Shown: positions 45,000 through 56,507 of the stretch, piece by piece | How the letters are laid out: each line of letters begins with the position of its first letter | Numbering within the stretch: the first letter of the stretch is position 1 | Assembly (NCBI RefSeq): GCF_001649575.2 | Contig: NC_051453.1 | Span: forward strand, 15,310,959 to 15,374,958 | Length of the DNA: 64,000 nt | Direction: 5' to 3' | From: Kryptolebias marmoratus | Taxonomy: Eukaryota; Chordata; Actinopteri; Cyprinodontiformes; Rivulidae | Made by a program: the position numbers and the translations under genes | Notes under the pieces: model-generated | Database searches by the model: none | Seen by the model: only the letters and a program-made list of their open reading frames with translations | Told to the model about the DNA's origin: nothing

Positions 45000-47170
45000 A
45001 TACACAAAGTCTCACAAACACAAAGTATGCCGTACTGTTAACTTCAAGGAAAATATTTTATCTTTTATGAATGAACTTGATTAAAATGTCAATATAAATG
45101 CCAACGCTACCCACGTATCAAGCTCATTTATAGATTTCATTATACCAATGTAAATAATTCACTCTGTATAAAGTGGCTTGTGCCATATATGCATGAACAA
45201 TGTGCAGATGTGGGTTTTTTTATTCCAAATAATTCCACATAAACCTAAAAATAAATCAAACAAATTTAAGAAAAAAAAAAAGCTTTGAATATTTAAAATA
45301 TACCATTAAAACCTTTGCAAAAAAATTGGCCATTCTTTTAAGGCAAGTCAATCCCCTATTTACCTATTTTTTATTTACTCCATGGATATCCAGAGGACGA
45401 ACTAACCTTAGAAACCTCCGTCCACAGATCATGAGGAAGGGGATGGAGCATGTGGAGCAGAGACAAGGGGACTGGGAGATGGGGTCGCATCATGTATTCT
45501 GCATGCAGGTGATATGAAGAAAAAATAAATAATAAAAAAGGACAAAACAAACAAAATGCTCAAATTAGTCATAAAAAATAAAATCTATGGTATACAATAG
45601 CATTCTGCAGTTGCAATAGGAATTAATGAGCACTGTACAAAAGAAAAGATGAACGATATTTTTAAGGAAGAGAAAAATAAAACACAACAGGCAAATCAAA
45701 CATGCATGATGAGATGCAAACAAATGTAGGAAAGAACTCCAGACAATGTGTCGCTGCATTTCTAAAGGTACAAGAACATCCAAGGTACATTTTTACACTC
45801 TTATCTGTGGTAATAACAGGGCCAAAAATATTTAAACTCTAAAATTATATGCCTAATAATCATTATAAAAAATAAATAAAAGCAACATTTTAAATGCACA
45901 ATATTCTGATACTGAACCTGACCTTACTCTTATTAAATAACTGTCATCTAAACAGCATTTTATGTTCACTGTGACACAAATAAGCTCATATTCAGAGTAA
46001 CAAAACAAATTAGGCTACATGGAGTATGTATTCTTAGTTGCAATATTAAGTCATATTGTATATACACTTCATGCTACCTGGAGTTATCAGGGTGTCATGT
46101 GACACATGGTGCTGCTTCATGACACGTACTGTATGTTCAGCTCTAGAGTTGACAGCTCTGCTTATAATAAGTACCTTTTGAAAAACTGACCATTAAAATG
46201 TCAATGTGAAGATTAAAAACAAACCTAGAATGCTTTCTATCATAATGTTAGTGTAATCCCAAATAATGTCACGTCTCTCTGCAACACTTTGACTATCTGT
46301 GTACCTCAGTGAACATGCAGTCGTGGTAAGAAGTGAGTAAGAAGTACGTACACCTGTGTGCAAATCTAAGGTTTTACACCTCAGAAGGTAAACATTCACA
46401 CGGTCCTTAACAAGTCCTAAACTTTGGGAGAAATATAGGCTCAGATGAATCATAAACAACACACTGTACATCCCAACCTTGTTTCTTTTCTAAAGCAGCC
46501 ATTCGATTGCAGATTTGCTGCATGGTTCCAGGCCATGAGAAAATTTAAACTCAGCCACAACTGTCAGACAGATGACTTCACACTTGACTCAAGAATACTT
46601 TGGTATGAGGAGGAAACGAGCACCAATCATCAGCTCTCCGCCACAATGTTCAAGAGTTGTGGGAAGGTGTTTGCGCTGACATTTAGCATTTAAATTTCGT
46701 CAAACACGAGCCAGTGATTTGTGCCCAAACGTGTCCTCTCGGGTCTCAGCTGTCTAACATACACAGCTGCAGAAAAACCTATTTATTTGTTCAGATGCGA
46801 TTTGTCATACCCAAGACATTTTTTCCGCTTGGGACTATTATTTCTCACTCTGAAATGACTATTTTTAAAAGGTTTACACTCGTAACTCGATGGACAGCAG
46901 GAAATATTTCTTTAGGGTCATTGCTGATGAGTTTCTTTCTTGGCATTCAGTTAACTGTCACCAGAATGCTCAAACTACCAAATCCTCTGCTTTTATAGAG
47001 CTGCTCATACCTGCTAGTGATCAGTTCATCAAGTGCATTTCAGTCAATCTGCCAAGCTGGAATCTAGTCTCCTAATTGCCACAAAAGCAGTAAAAGTGTT
47101 TTGTTTTTGTTATTACTTTAAACAGACATATGTTAGATATTCCTATTTGTTTGGTAATGATCAGGTGTTA
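45000..47170. other. Intergenic between tmem221 and borcs8, no gene seen
   Basis: AT-rich sequence where the two genes converge. No exon, RNA gene or clear repeat was recognised; further AATAAA-like strings exist on both strands. Confidence 0.5.
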
Positions 47171-47171
47171 T

Positions 47172-47177
47172 TTTATT
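47172..47177 (-). terminator. Candidate borcs8 polyadenylation signal (AATAAA)
   Basis: Minus-strand AATAAA about 75 bases after the borcs8 stop. Confidence 0.5.
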
Positions 47178-47249
47178 TAATCATGATACATAAACCACTG
47201 AAAAGGGGTGTTCTTGGTTTTCAGTTTGTCTTTTTTTTGTCCCAGCCTC

Positions 47250-48629
47250 CTACCTGCGTCCTTGAGAGTTACTAATCTGTTCCTTCATGCTGATGGCTTG
47301 CCGAAGAAGGCCGTCAATGTTTTTGAAATACAGACTGCTGTTTGTCATGCTCTTCACGGCGCTGCAAAACCCAAACATCAGTCCAAGCATTAGTTGTCAG
47401 TGGGGGGGAAAGCAGGTGGGGTTGTGTGAACATTAAATTCAAAAAGTGTGCATCATCTTACCTGCATGCATACTCCACAGAGTAGATAGCTCCTTGACTT
47501 TGTTCCTCCCAGCTCTGCATATCTGTCTGTAGGAGAAATGATTAAAAATAGAACCATAAATATTTTCCAAAGAAAAATTGGATCACAAAAATGAGCTTAG
47601 AGGGGCCAAAAAATTACTTTTTTAATGTTTAAAACTGGGGTCAAATTTAAGGAACTTCACCACAGTTACTGACCAGGAAATCTGTCTTTTAGAAGATTTT
47701 TCTTTATTTTATTTTTTTTCATTTTGAGCTATCTTTTTAGAAATCTTATCAACTGAGTTTTCTGCAAGAATGGACAGGCGTTTTGCTTGTGGAAGTCCTT
47801 TTAACACTTTAATCTATAAAAAGTGTGCCACATATTGGGCAACCATTGGAATTGAGTTACAGGTAAATACCTAAGTTATAAGCAATTTTGAAATTCATCA
47901 GACAGAGATGATAAAACTCATGACTGGCAGGTGTGCCACACATCATATTTAGCTGATATTGATTAAAACTGACAGCTCAGAGGCAAGATAATCTTGTCTT
48001 GTTCAACATTTGATGCCTTGCTTTCTATTCCAGGTGGGAGGAATGAGCGGGCAAAAGGAATCACAGAGAGTACAAAGGTTTTAAGAAAAAGAAATGTGCT
48101 GAATAATCAAGCTGAGAAGAAGCAACTGATTTGTTTCTAAAAGAAAAAAAAGGTTTTCCCTACGTTTACGATTTTTGTAATGTCACAGAGTCGATATTCT
48201 GTGTCCATTATGCATACAGTTATAATAGCAAACTACATTTTGTTACAGGATTATCAGGATGATCACCTTGTGTTGCACCAGTTCAGGCAGGGACCTCCTG
48301 ACGTGCTCCTGCAGTCTGTAGAGTGCTACGGACGGTTCGTTAGCCAAAACGTACATACTCTCTGTAAATTTGTCACTCACTGTAGAGACAAATAAACCCA
48401 GGCAAGAATATAAAACAACAAATCCATGCTATAGATAACTAAAAGATGAGTGAAAACACTCCACAGCTTGAACAGTTCATATAAATAAATATCATTAGCT
48501 TAGCCGCTAGCCTGAAACAACAGATCCCAACTATGCAGCGTTAAAAGTTTATTGGGGTGAGTTGTTTACAGATTTATTTTGTTGTTGTTTACCTCGTCGA
48601 ACCTTTAGTTGCATCTCCTGATCCTCCAT
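47250..48629 (-). CDS. borcs8: BLOC-1-related complex subunit 8 (MEF2BNB), complete (4 exons)
   Basis: Exons in transcript order 48629-48593, 48379-48267, 47526-47462 and 47361-47250 join in phase to 108 residues (human 119). BORCS8 is a subunit of BORC on the lysosome surface, which recruits ARL8 and couples lysosomes to kinesins. The sequence shows the family core: MEDQEMQLKVRR, then VSDKFTESMYVLANEPSVAL, YRLQEHVRRSLPEL and WEEQSQGAIYSVEYACSAVK, largely helical. The reading frame ends at SQGRR before a Pro-rich tail known in mammals. The stop TAG overlaps a possible donor (CGCAG|GTAGGA), so a longer isoform with another exon cannot be excluded. The gene is head-to-head with rfxank. Confidence 0.94.
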
Positions 48630-49080
48630 AGCGCAAGCTGTTTTCTTTCCTCTGGCCAGAATCTATTAGCGTCAGCTGATTCTTTCCACTTCCGTATTAT
48701 TGTTCGTCTGCGTCACACGATAAGGTTTCCGGATAGAAACGTTGACGGTCCCAAACGGTTCTTCCTTGAAGAAAAAAAAAAGTGCCAGATGCGTTGAAAC
48801 GCTACACGGGCTGCCGATTCAAACGCATTTTCTGGTTACTTTTGTTGAAATAATTAGTTTATTGTGTGGCTAATTAACGAGTATCGTCGGCCATAGTCTC
48901 GAAACACTTAGGAAAACAGTAGGATTATTTGCGTCAGCTGAAACAGTTTACTTTCAGTTTTCCCAAAAGGAAATGCGGCTGTGAGGCTAGATGTGGTGAG
49001 TGGACATTGTTATTTGCTTCATAAACTTACTAATTTTGTCACCGCTCTCTCAACATTTATCGTTTTTTTTTTAATTGCAG
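48630..49080. promoter_or_regulatory. borcs8-rfxank bidirectional promoter and rfxank 5' UTR exon
   Basis: Only 456 bases separate the two start codons, which face away from each other. A plus-strand donor (ATGTG|GTGAGT at 48,995) and the acceptor TTAATTGCAG (49,080) define an 85-base intron, so rfxank has a non-coding first exon ending at 48,995. An ETS-like ATCCGGAAAC (minus strand, near 48,728) is a typical element of bidirectional promoters. Transcription starts are inferred. Confidence 0.65.
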
Positions 49081-49085
49081 GTATT

Positions 49086-51639
49086 ATGGAGAGCAGAGAT
49101 GATGAAGAGGTAGCAAACGGACAACATATTCAGCCATCAGGCGCTGCTGAAGGTTCCTCTAATTCAAGACCTGAAAACTCCAGTGGTACTGTTTTCCTTT
49201 TGACACAAGTTTCCAAATGTGGTCACCTTCTTTACATATTTATTAATCCATGTATGTGTAACACCCAGGAGGATAGACTCAGAGTGATTAAACAGTACAT
49301 ATCTTGTCTCCATCAACATGGCCTGCGTCTCTGGATGTAGATGAAGATGATCTGTTCAAACACTCCACCACTCTGACCAACAAGCAAAGAGGGAATGAGG
49401 TTACGGTACGGCCAGCGACATTAGATGGCAAGTGCCCTACTGGTTCTTTTGTAAGACTTGTATTTGTATGTCCGAATGATTTAAAATGATTTAATTTCCC
49501 CCAACAGCTCTGTCCATACATCAGCTGGCAGCTCAGGGGGATGTATCACAAGTGGCTGCACACCTGAGTAAAGGTTAGACATCCAACTCCAGGCATTTTT
49601 GCATTCACGTTTGGAAATTCCTACAGCGTCCCGTTTCATCCTGCAGACAGTTCGCTGCTCAGCAGACAGGATGAGCGAGGCTTCACGCCGCTCATGTGGG
49701 CCGCAGCGTTTGGAGAGAAAACAGTGGTGGACTTTCTCTTGGAAAAGGTGAGCGGGCAGAATCAACAACAACAACAAAAAAGCCACACATGCAATTAAAA
49801 TAAAGTTCCCTATTCTCACTGAGGTGCACGTAAAATGTCTTTCAAAGGGTGCAGACCCCAAAACAATTGCAAGGGAGCGAGAGAGTGCCCTGACAATGGC
49901 CAGCTCAGGGGGGTTTGTGGACATAGTTGAGACTCTCCTGAGACACGGAGTGGACATTAACACCTATGACTGGGTATGACTTGACACCAAACATACTTTA
50001 GGGTTTGTTAACACAAAACATATACTTGAATATAACTAAAGTTTGAATATTTTTGCTTAGAATGGTGGAACGCCTCTTCTTTATGCTGTACGAGGAAACC
50101 ACATCAAATGTGTAGAGGCATTACTAGGTACGTAGTCGGTGTATTATCCACAGGAAATGTAGGCTATGTATGTAATGCTTTCTGTCTTAATTATCATGCT
50201 GCCTTTCAGCCAAAGGAGCAGATATGACCATCGAGTCAGACTCCGGGTACAGTCCGATGGCCTTAGCTGTTGCACTTGGACACAAAAAAAGTACGTGTTG
50301 AATGGCTGCACGTGATCCTGGTCAGAGTTACTGGCAATCCCTGCGCTGTAATTAGAAATGAAACAGCTCTATGCAGTCAGATTAAATCACAATAACAAAC
50401 AGCTTTCGTAAATTATACTTCAATAACTCGTGCGTTCAAATTCTGATTTTATTTTTTTTGGGGGGTAATAATCTGTTTGCATCTGTCTGCTGGTAAATGA
50501 CCAAATTAGCAGGAGTCCTTTTTACAGAGTGACAGTTTGGCTGTTTTAAATAGTTATGTCAAATCTTATTTCCGGTGAGTTTAACCCTTTTTAAACCACG
50601 GGGATGACCGGTGACACAGAAAGCCCCAGAAATGTAAAACTGTTGTTTGTAAAATAGTTTGAATTGGATTTTTGCAATCTCAGAAATGTTCAATCTGCAT
50701 TTTTCCAGAATTTATAAAAAGAAAGCTGAAGAAAATTCAATTACGTTTTTGTCCTTTTCTTCTTATAACACAGTTTTAGGTATTTAATTACATAAGAATG
50801 GTAAATACTTGACATATTTTGAAAGTTCTACTTCTCCTGGAAAAGGGGTGTAAACACACATAGGCCATTTTTTTGACAGTTATTGACAAAATAGACAAGA
50901 AAAACCAGGTGTTTTAAAAAATATATCTATTATTATGGTGCTAAAAGGGTTAAAGCACTCTGTCTTTTCCCTTTTAACATTTTTTATTGTTTTAACTTTG
51001 TGAGATGTAAACTTTAGGTCATAGCCCTAAAAGATTTAAAATTATGTCATTAAACCTGTATAGTAATATTACACTTGTTCATGTTTAACTGCAAAATAAT
51101 CGTAAATGCCGCTAGTATTAAAGAGAGCAATGCACAACATGAATCTGCACTGCTGGTTGGCTATGTTTCATTGTACCATCTAGAGACGAAGTTGCACTGC
51201 ACAGCTAAAACGTTTGGCTTTGGGTTCACTCACTGAGCCGTACATGCAGCGTATGTTAAAACTAAAATCGCATCATTGTTCCACTTTCCCTGAAGGTCTT
51301 TTTTATTTCCCATACCAGCATTTCAAATGCAAACAGCCTTTTTTGTGCCAAGAATTAGTTCAGCTACTTTGTTTTATTCCAGTTTCAGAAAATCATAGTT
51401 TTAATACAACTTCATCATGTCAAAATATTCTGACTGCACTAACGTCCAATTTCTATTTCTGAAAATATACAATTTTGTTAACAATTTACAATATTTTACA
51501 AGGAATTGTGTACATTTTTCTGTGTGGCATTACAATGAATGTGTTCTATTTTTTAGAAATAACACCCACATTTCTTTTTTTTCTAGTTCAGAAAGTGTTG
51601 GAGGATCATATCCTGAAACTCTACAAACCACCAACATGA
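49086..51639 (+). CDS. rfxank: RFX-associated ankyrin-containing protein, complete (8 coding exons)
   Basis: Coding exons 49086-49185, 49341-49427, 49508-49573, 49647-49747, 49848-49973, 50061-50127, 50210-50290 and 51587-51639 join in phase to 226 residues (human 260; the N-terminal region is shorter). RFXANK forms the RFX complex with RFX5 and RFXAP and activates MHC class II promoters through the X box in the nucleus. An acidic N-terminal part ([24 protein letters not shown]) is followed from about residue 63 by ankyrin repeats: [68 protein letters not shown] and [16 protein letters not shown], with a C-terminal helix ending [10 protein letters not shown]. The intron after 49427 uses a GC donor. 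The last intron is long (1.3 kb) and AT-rich with no feature. Confidence 0.96.
49428..49507 (+). other. rfxank GC-AG intron
   Basis: The intron starts GCAAGT rather than GT and ends CCCAACAG. Using it keeps ...PATLD then [11 protein letters not shown] in frame, as in mammalian RFXANK ([16 protein letters not shown]). The nearby GT (GTACGG at 49,406) would delete the PATLD block and shift the frame. Confidence 0.85.
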
Positions 51640-51865
51640 CACTATTTAAAAGACAAAGTACTCAAACTAAGCTCATCTCAACTTTTCGGGCAGCTGTCAA
51701 AATGGGTCCGATGGTAGAAACACATCAGTCATAACAGATCCGTCAACCTGTAGAGTTTGACTGGATTTCCTGATTTCTGAACTGCTAATTCCTCACGAAT
51801 GCGATGATTTTTATGCATTACACTTTGCAACAACAAGGACTAAAGTGTGACACTCGTGCTGCAGA

Positions 51866-51871
51866 TTTATT
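51866..51871 (-). terminator. Candidate nr2c2ap polyadenylation signal (AATAAA)
   Basis: First minus-strand AATAAA after the nr2c2ap stop, about 360 bases downstream. It lies upstream of the rfxank signal, so the two 3' UTRs may overlap. Confidence 0.5.
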
Positions 51872-51923
51872 TTATTTGTTTGATGAACAATTTAAAAAAA
51901 ACAAACTTCTGTGAACAAGTTTT

Positions 51924-51929
51924 AATAAA
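51924..51929 (+). terminator. rfxank polyadenylation signal (AATAAA)
   Basis: AATAAA about 285 bases after the rfxank stop, in TTTTAATAAAATTATT. Confidence 0.6.
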
Positions 51930-52229
51930 ATTATTTTTTTAACTGATGGATTATTCATGTCTAAAGATGGCTATATGAAATTCAAAAACCTTTACGATTG
52001 CAGCAAATCCATGAAATCTGCAATCAACACTGATGTATCACAGCGTTTTCTGTTTCAGCGATGTAAAGAAGCGCTGCCCGTTGGGCGGCTGAATGCGTTC
52101 AGACCAAAAAAGGCAACGTTTGCATCAGTTCACGAGGTGGCAGCGTTTTCCAAGTGTCGCCGCGCCGTCCTTTACGTTACCCGGGGGTCATTTCCTCTCT
52201 CACGAGAGAATGAGAGAAAAAAAAAAGGT

Positions 52230-54469
52230 TCATGAGGTTTTTTCCCCCAAAACATCCAAGGAATAAACAATAACTCTCCCAAAAAAGTCTGCACCGTTCT
52301 CAAACAGTATTTTTACTTTATCCACTGCGGGGGCCTCCTGTATGGGAAAGCTGTGGGTGTGGAGTTAAGACCAAAATCAGGGTGGTAACGATGAAAAGCA
52401 GGAGGAGAAAAATATTGTCTGATGCTTAATATGAACCGCCTAAAACATTAAAAGGAAGTCCAATGTGTTCTGGCAGCTGCAAGCTTCTTTAAATATCTTT
52501 GATAGCTGACTGATAATGTAGTAAAACAACAGTTCTGTGGAATTCAGTTAAATCAGCTAAAAATGAAGAGTTTGCTGCATATGAAATAACAGAGAGGTCC
52601 TTTAAAATATCAGTTTAAAACATATAAAATTAACGTTTTCTTCTGGGATTGAAGGATATCTGAAGACAGTTGTTGTCTTCTGGGTAAAACTGGCTGATCT
52701 CTGTGAAGTCTCCTTCTCTGAGGCAGCCTGCAGAAAGCACAAGAGGGAAAATAATCTGCATGATAGGAAACGCCAAAGTTAGAGAAGCAGCTCATGTTTA
52801 TATAAAGAAAGCAACGATTATATGATTGATTGAGCTTTACCTTCTAATATGCATGTTTTGGCTGAAAAGCCTCCCTGGAACAGGATTTTGATCTCAGACA
52901 CCCGAACAGATTTAGGAAAGTCCAGCGACACCCACTGACACTCACCCTGAAGGAGACATGACATCAACCATGACACACTGTGACCTGGCCTGTATAACAT
53001 TTAACTGCAGAAAATAAAGCTGTGACTAATTATTTATTTCCAGATTAACACCTATTTTGTATTTAGGCTTTGTACATAGACTGTGTATGTTAAAAACCAA
53101 GTGTCTTCAAGCCTTCTGTTGCTGGAAAATGAAGCTAGCAGGTTTGGTTTATGGAAGCTGCCACGTTGTGTTATTTTGGACCCAAGTCTGTGCACGAGAG
53201 ATGTGAGGCTTTTTAAGTCCCACCTGCTCCCCTGCACACAATCATGGAGTCACATAACCTTTCTTTTAGGCATGACATAACCAGTTACAGATACACATAT
53301 TACAAAAATGAATATTTATACATTCCGCAGCAAGATGAGAACTATGTGAATCAACAACAGTCACCACTTGAAACAGTCTGTGGATTTGTATTTAAGACCC
53401 ACAGCAAAGTTACGGAGGGTAGTGTAAGGCCTACATTAAGGGCCCTTTTAACTGTTCTGTTTTTACTCATTAGTTTTCAATAACATTCAACAAAAAGACA
53501 CCCACTTTGTTACAATGCTGTGGTTACTTCTCAAACTAATTGGAAAACAGTGACTGGATGTGAGCCTGATCTTAACTAAAAAAATGGTGAAATAAATAAA
53601 TAAACAAATATAGTAGAGCACTATTATTAGACAGATGGACTTGGTCATCCAATGCTACAACCTGGAACAGTCCCACAAGACAGCAAGAAAAGGTTAAAAA
53701 GTGATCCAATGATGCATTTAGCCAGAATAAATAAATAGAATAATATAATATGTGTGCATTCAAACGTAGGCATGCTTTGTTCAGATATGTCTGCATTTCA
53801 CTCAAGCATCGTAAAGCTTTATAAACTGTTGACCTGGCACAAGTGTGGGTTTGAATTTTGCAACAGATGAAGTAAGACAAAAAGGGCCTCAATGTCACAG
53901 ATTATAAAAAAAAATATAACTTTTCAATTGATATTTTCCAACCTATGTATGATAAACTGTCTGTATTAGGAACTCTAAAATTACGTTACAGAATATGAAC
54001 AAGAAAATCACTCTAAATATAAAAAACAATTCCAGAAGATAAAGTAGCTCATAAATAAACCAAAAATAATTATAAAATAGTTAGTCACAGACAATGTACT
54101 AAGGCAAACACAAATTATTTAATTAAAAGAGACAATAGCTTGCACAATAAAAATACTGGTACAGAGGCACAGTTTTTTTAAAAATTATTTTACCTGGTCT
54201 GAGTTCCAGCATGTTTCTTCATTATTATCGAACATGTATTTTTTCCCGTACTGCTTCACATCTCTGTGCAGCACTGAACTCACTCTGAAATGAGGGGGGA
54301 GAAAAGCACCGACACATGTTAACAAGGTCGACAAGATGTCAGATAAGACGGAGAGGCTGTCGTTCAAACACCACAATTTAAAACTTTAAATAAGTTTTCC
54401 CAAATTAAATAACACTGTTACGTTGATTTACCTGCTTTGTGTTTCGCTACAAATCAACGAGGTAGCCAT
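52230..54469 (-). CDS. nr2c2ap: Nuclear receptor 2C2-associated protein (TRA16), complete (5 exons)
   Basis: Exons in transcript order 54469-54432, 54284-54194, 52946-52841, 52727-52660 and 52352-52230 join in phase to 141 residues (human 139). NR2C2AP binds the orphan receptor TR4 (NR2C2) and represses its activity; the fold is a galactose-binding-like (discoidin/APC10 type) beta sandwich. Visible landmarks are RVSSVLHRDVKQYGKKYMFD, NNEETCWNSDQG, CQWVSLDFPKSVRVSEIKIL, FQGGFSAKTC, FYPEDNNCLQ and FENGADFFGRVIVYSLDVLG, ending EKTS. The last intron has AT-AC ends and U12-type signals. Reading through it instead gives a stop nine codons later and loses the conserved C-terminus, so the spliced form is preferred. 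Confidence 0.95.
52353..52659 (-). other. nr2c2ap intron 4, U12-type AT-AC intron
   Basis: In transcript sense the exon ends CTTCAG and the intron begins ATATCCTTC, matching the AT-AC minor-intron donor consensus ATATCCTTT at eight of nine positions. It ends ...CCACACCCAC before AGCTTTCCC. A branch-like TCTTAAC (52,364-52,370) resembles TCCTTAAC, about 12 bases from the 3' end. Length 307. Confidence 0.92.
52960..54180. other. nr2c2ap intron 2, no feature
   Basis: About 1.25 kb of AT-rich intron between exons 52841-52946 and 54194-54284; nothing recognised. Confidence 0.4.
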
Positions 54470-54600
54470 TTTTGAACTACAGTTTGCCGTAAAGCGTTGC
54501 AGCCACGCGGTGTTGTTTTTACGACAATGACGTCAGTGTGTGGCCTTTTTTGTTCCGGCCGCTAGATGGCGATCACGTACCGTTAAATCATTCCTGACCT
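54470..54600 (-). promoter_or_regulatory. nr2c2ap promoter with CTCF-like motif
   Basis: CpG-rich sequence immediately upstream of the nr2c2ap ATG. CCGCTAGATGGCGA (54,559-54,572) matches 12 of 14 positions of the vertebrate CTCF core CCASYAGRKGGCRS. Confidence 0.5.
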
Positions 54601-55783
54601 TAGGCAGGGTAATAAAAAGCTCCATGGTTAATAATGTGGACTATGAATTGTTCGAAGTTTAATCAATTTGCTCAATAAAACCTTTAAGGGAAACAAATCT
54701 GCTGGGTTCCTTAGACAAACCCTTCCTGGATTCTGATTGTATTGAATTGTATAACTGGATACATTTTTTATGTAGTTGGATTTGTATCTAACTCTGGCTG
54801 TATTGGATTGAGCTGTGATTGAATTGTCTTGAAAGGAATTAAATTGAAAATAGATTGAGTTGGGCTGTATGTAACTGGATATAAATAAAGTTGAATTGAA
54901 TTTGAATTGAACCTGTTTATTTATTTATGTTCTATTTATATATTTTGCATTGCGCCCTGGAATGGCTTTTGCTGGTTGACACTACACAAACAAACTAAAT
55001 TAAATTAAAAGAAACAGAGTCAGAAATCAGTCAATCATATAATTATATAAATCAAACAAATAAAATGTCATCCTGAACCATATCAAATGCTGCAGTTTGA
55101 AAGAGTTTACTCCTGTAGTTTTATTATATCGATATGCATTTCTGAAAAGCACTTTTATCTGCATACTTTAATCAGCAGATCTAAGCATAAATATGTATCA
55201 ATGCATCAAAATCGTCACACTTTTCCATCCCAAACATCTCTTCCATGGATGTCACCATTGTGGACCTTTTTTTTAGTCACTTCTGTAGAAAAACAAACAC
55301 ACTTTATGAGATTGTATTGGGCACCTTAAAGAAAAGTGTGCAGGTGGTTTCACTGGTTCACAGCAGACTGGATAATCCCATAAAGGAACCATTATCAGCT
55401 CTTTTAAGGCCATTTTCAGGGACCCTATCCCTATATCTCTATTTCATAACCTGGCAACCAATAACCTGGGAGAGAAACTGTGTGTGTGTGTAGGAAGAAG
55501 TTAGCCAATACGCATGGTTCATTGCAGATGGAGAAGTCTTGCTGAGGTTTTGTCACCATGTCTCCTCACAGCAGATAATCAATAGGTCTGAAATACAAAA
55601 CCTGAAGAAAACCAGCCTCCTTGAAAATTGTGCAGCGGGGGGTTGGGGAGAGTGAATGTATTATAAGGGCTGAATACTGCTCCACCCCCAACTCAGAAGA
55701 CCCTCCAACACACACAAAAACACACCCACGCACTCTTATATTGTTTCTTTGACTTTATGGTCCAACGTTAAAAATGCTCGCCG

Positions 55784-56507
55784 GGAATTAAAGGACTAGC
55801 AGTACTTGAAGCAATGCGTATCACTCTCCACCTTGAAAATAATGTGATGCGCAGTTTCATGCAATATTGTGAGATGTCCAACTCAGAGTATGTGTTGTGA
55901 ATGACTCTCAGCTACTATCACACCAAATTTTAGGTCAACATCTTTAAACCTGACTGAGTTCTAGATATTTTTGTGTTTGCTCATTTTGATTAGCTGTGGC
56001 GGCTATCTGAAATTGGGTTGATCCTAAATCTTAATCAGTTGCAGAAGTATACCAAATATTTACTTTTTGAGATTTTCATTAAAATCTGACTAGTGGTTCA
56101 TGAGTTATTTTGCTAACAGACAAACAGGGTTGTCGCCAACAGGTAATGCTAAAATTTTACTCAAAGATGTTGCACAATGTTTAGCACTTGGCGTATGCGT
56201 AATGAATTAGTCTCATCTACTACCACACCAAACTTTAGCTCAGTATTGGCAGAATTGACTGATTTGTAGCCATTTAGTGTTTTTTGAGGTCAACCAGCTG
56301 TGGCAGCCATCTTGATTTAGATTGACTCCAAAAGTTAATCAGTTGCAGAGGTACATCCAATGATTACTTTCTGAGATTTTCATTAAAATCCACCCAGTGG
56401 TTCATGAGATATTTTGCTCAAACAACAGACAGATAAACACACACCCAGACACGGGCAAAAACATTATTGCCTGACTGTTGCCTTTCTGCAGCGGGCCATA
56501 ATTAGAT
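55784..56507 (+). repeat. Unclassified dispersed repeat, copy D (dimer, most complete)
   Basis: Starts GGGAATTAAAGGACTAGCAG and ends near GCCTTTCTGCAGCGGGCC. It contains two units starting near 55,889 and 56,191 (302 apart), each with the ordered blocks CTACTA-CACACCAA, TAGCCATTT / TAGATATTT, the AGCTGTGGC(G/A)GC-ATCT core and GGTTCATGAG-TATTTTGCT. Confidence 0.8.

Noticed and set aside
49406..49411. GT donor GTACGG for rfxank exon 2
   Set aside because: Removes the PATLD block and breaks the frame with the next exon.
52630..52659. nr2c2ap ending nine codons after LQ without the last intron
   Set aside because: Would lose the conserved FFGR C-terminus, which is found intact at 52,230-52,352 behind AT-AC intron signals.
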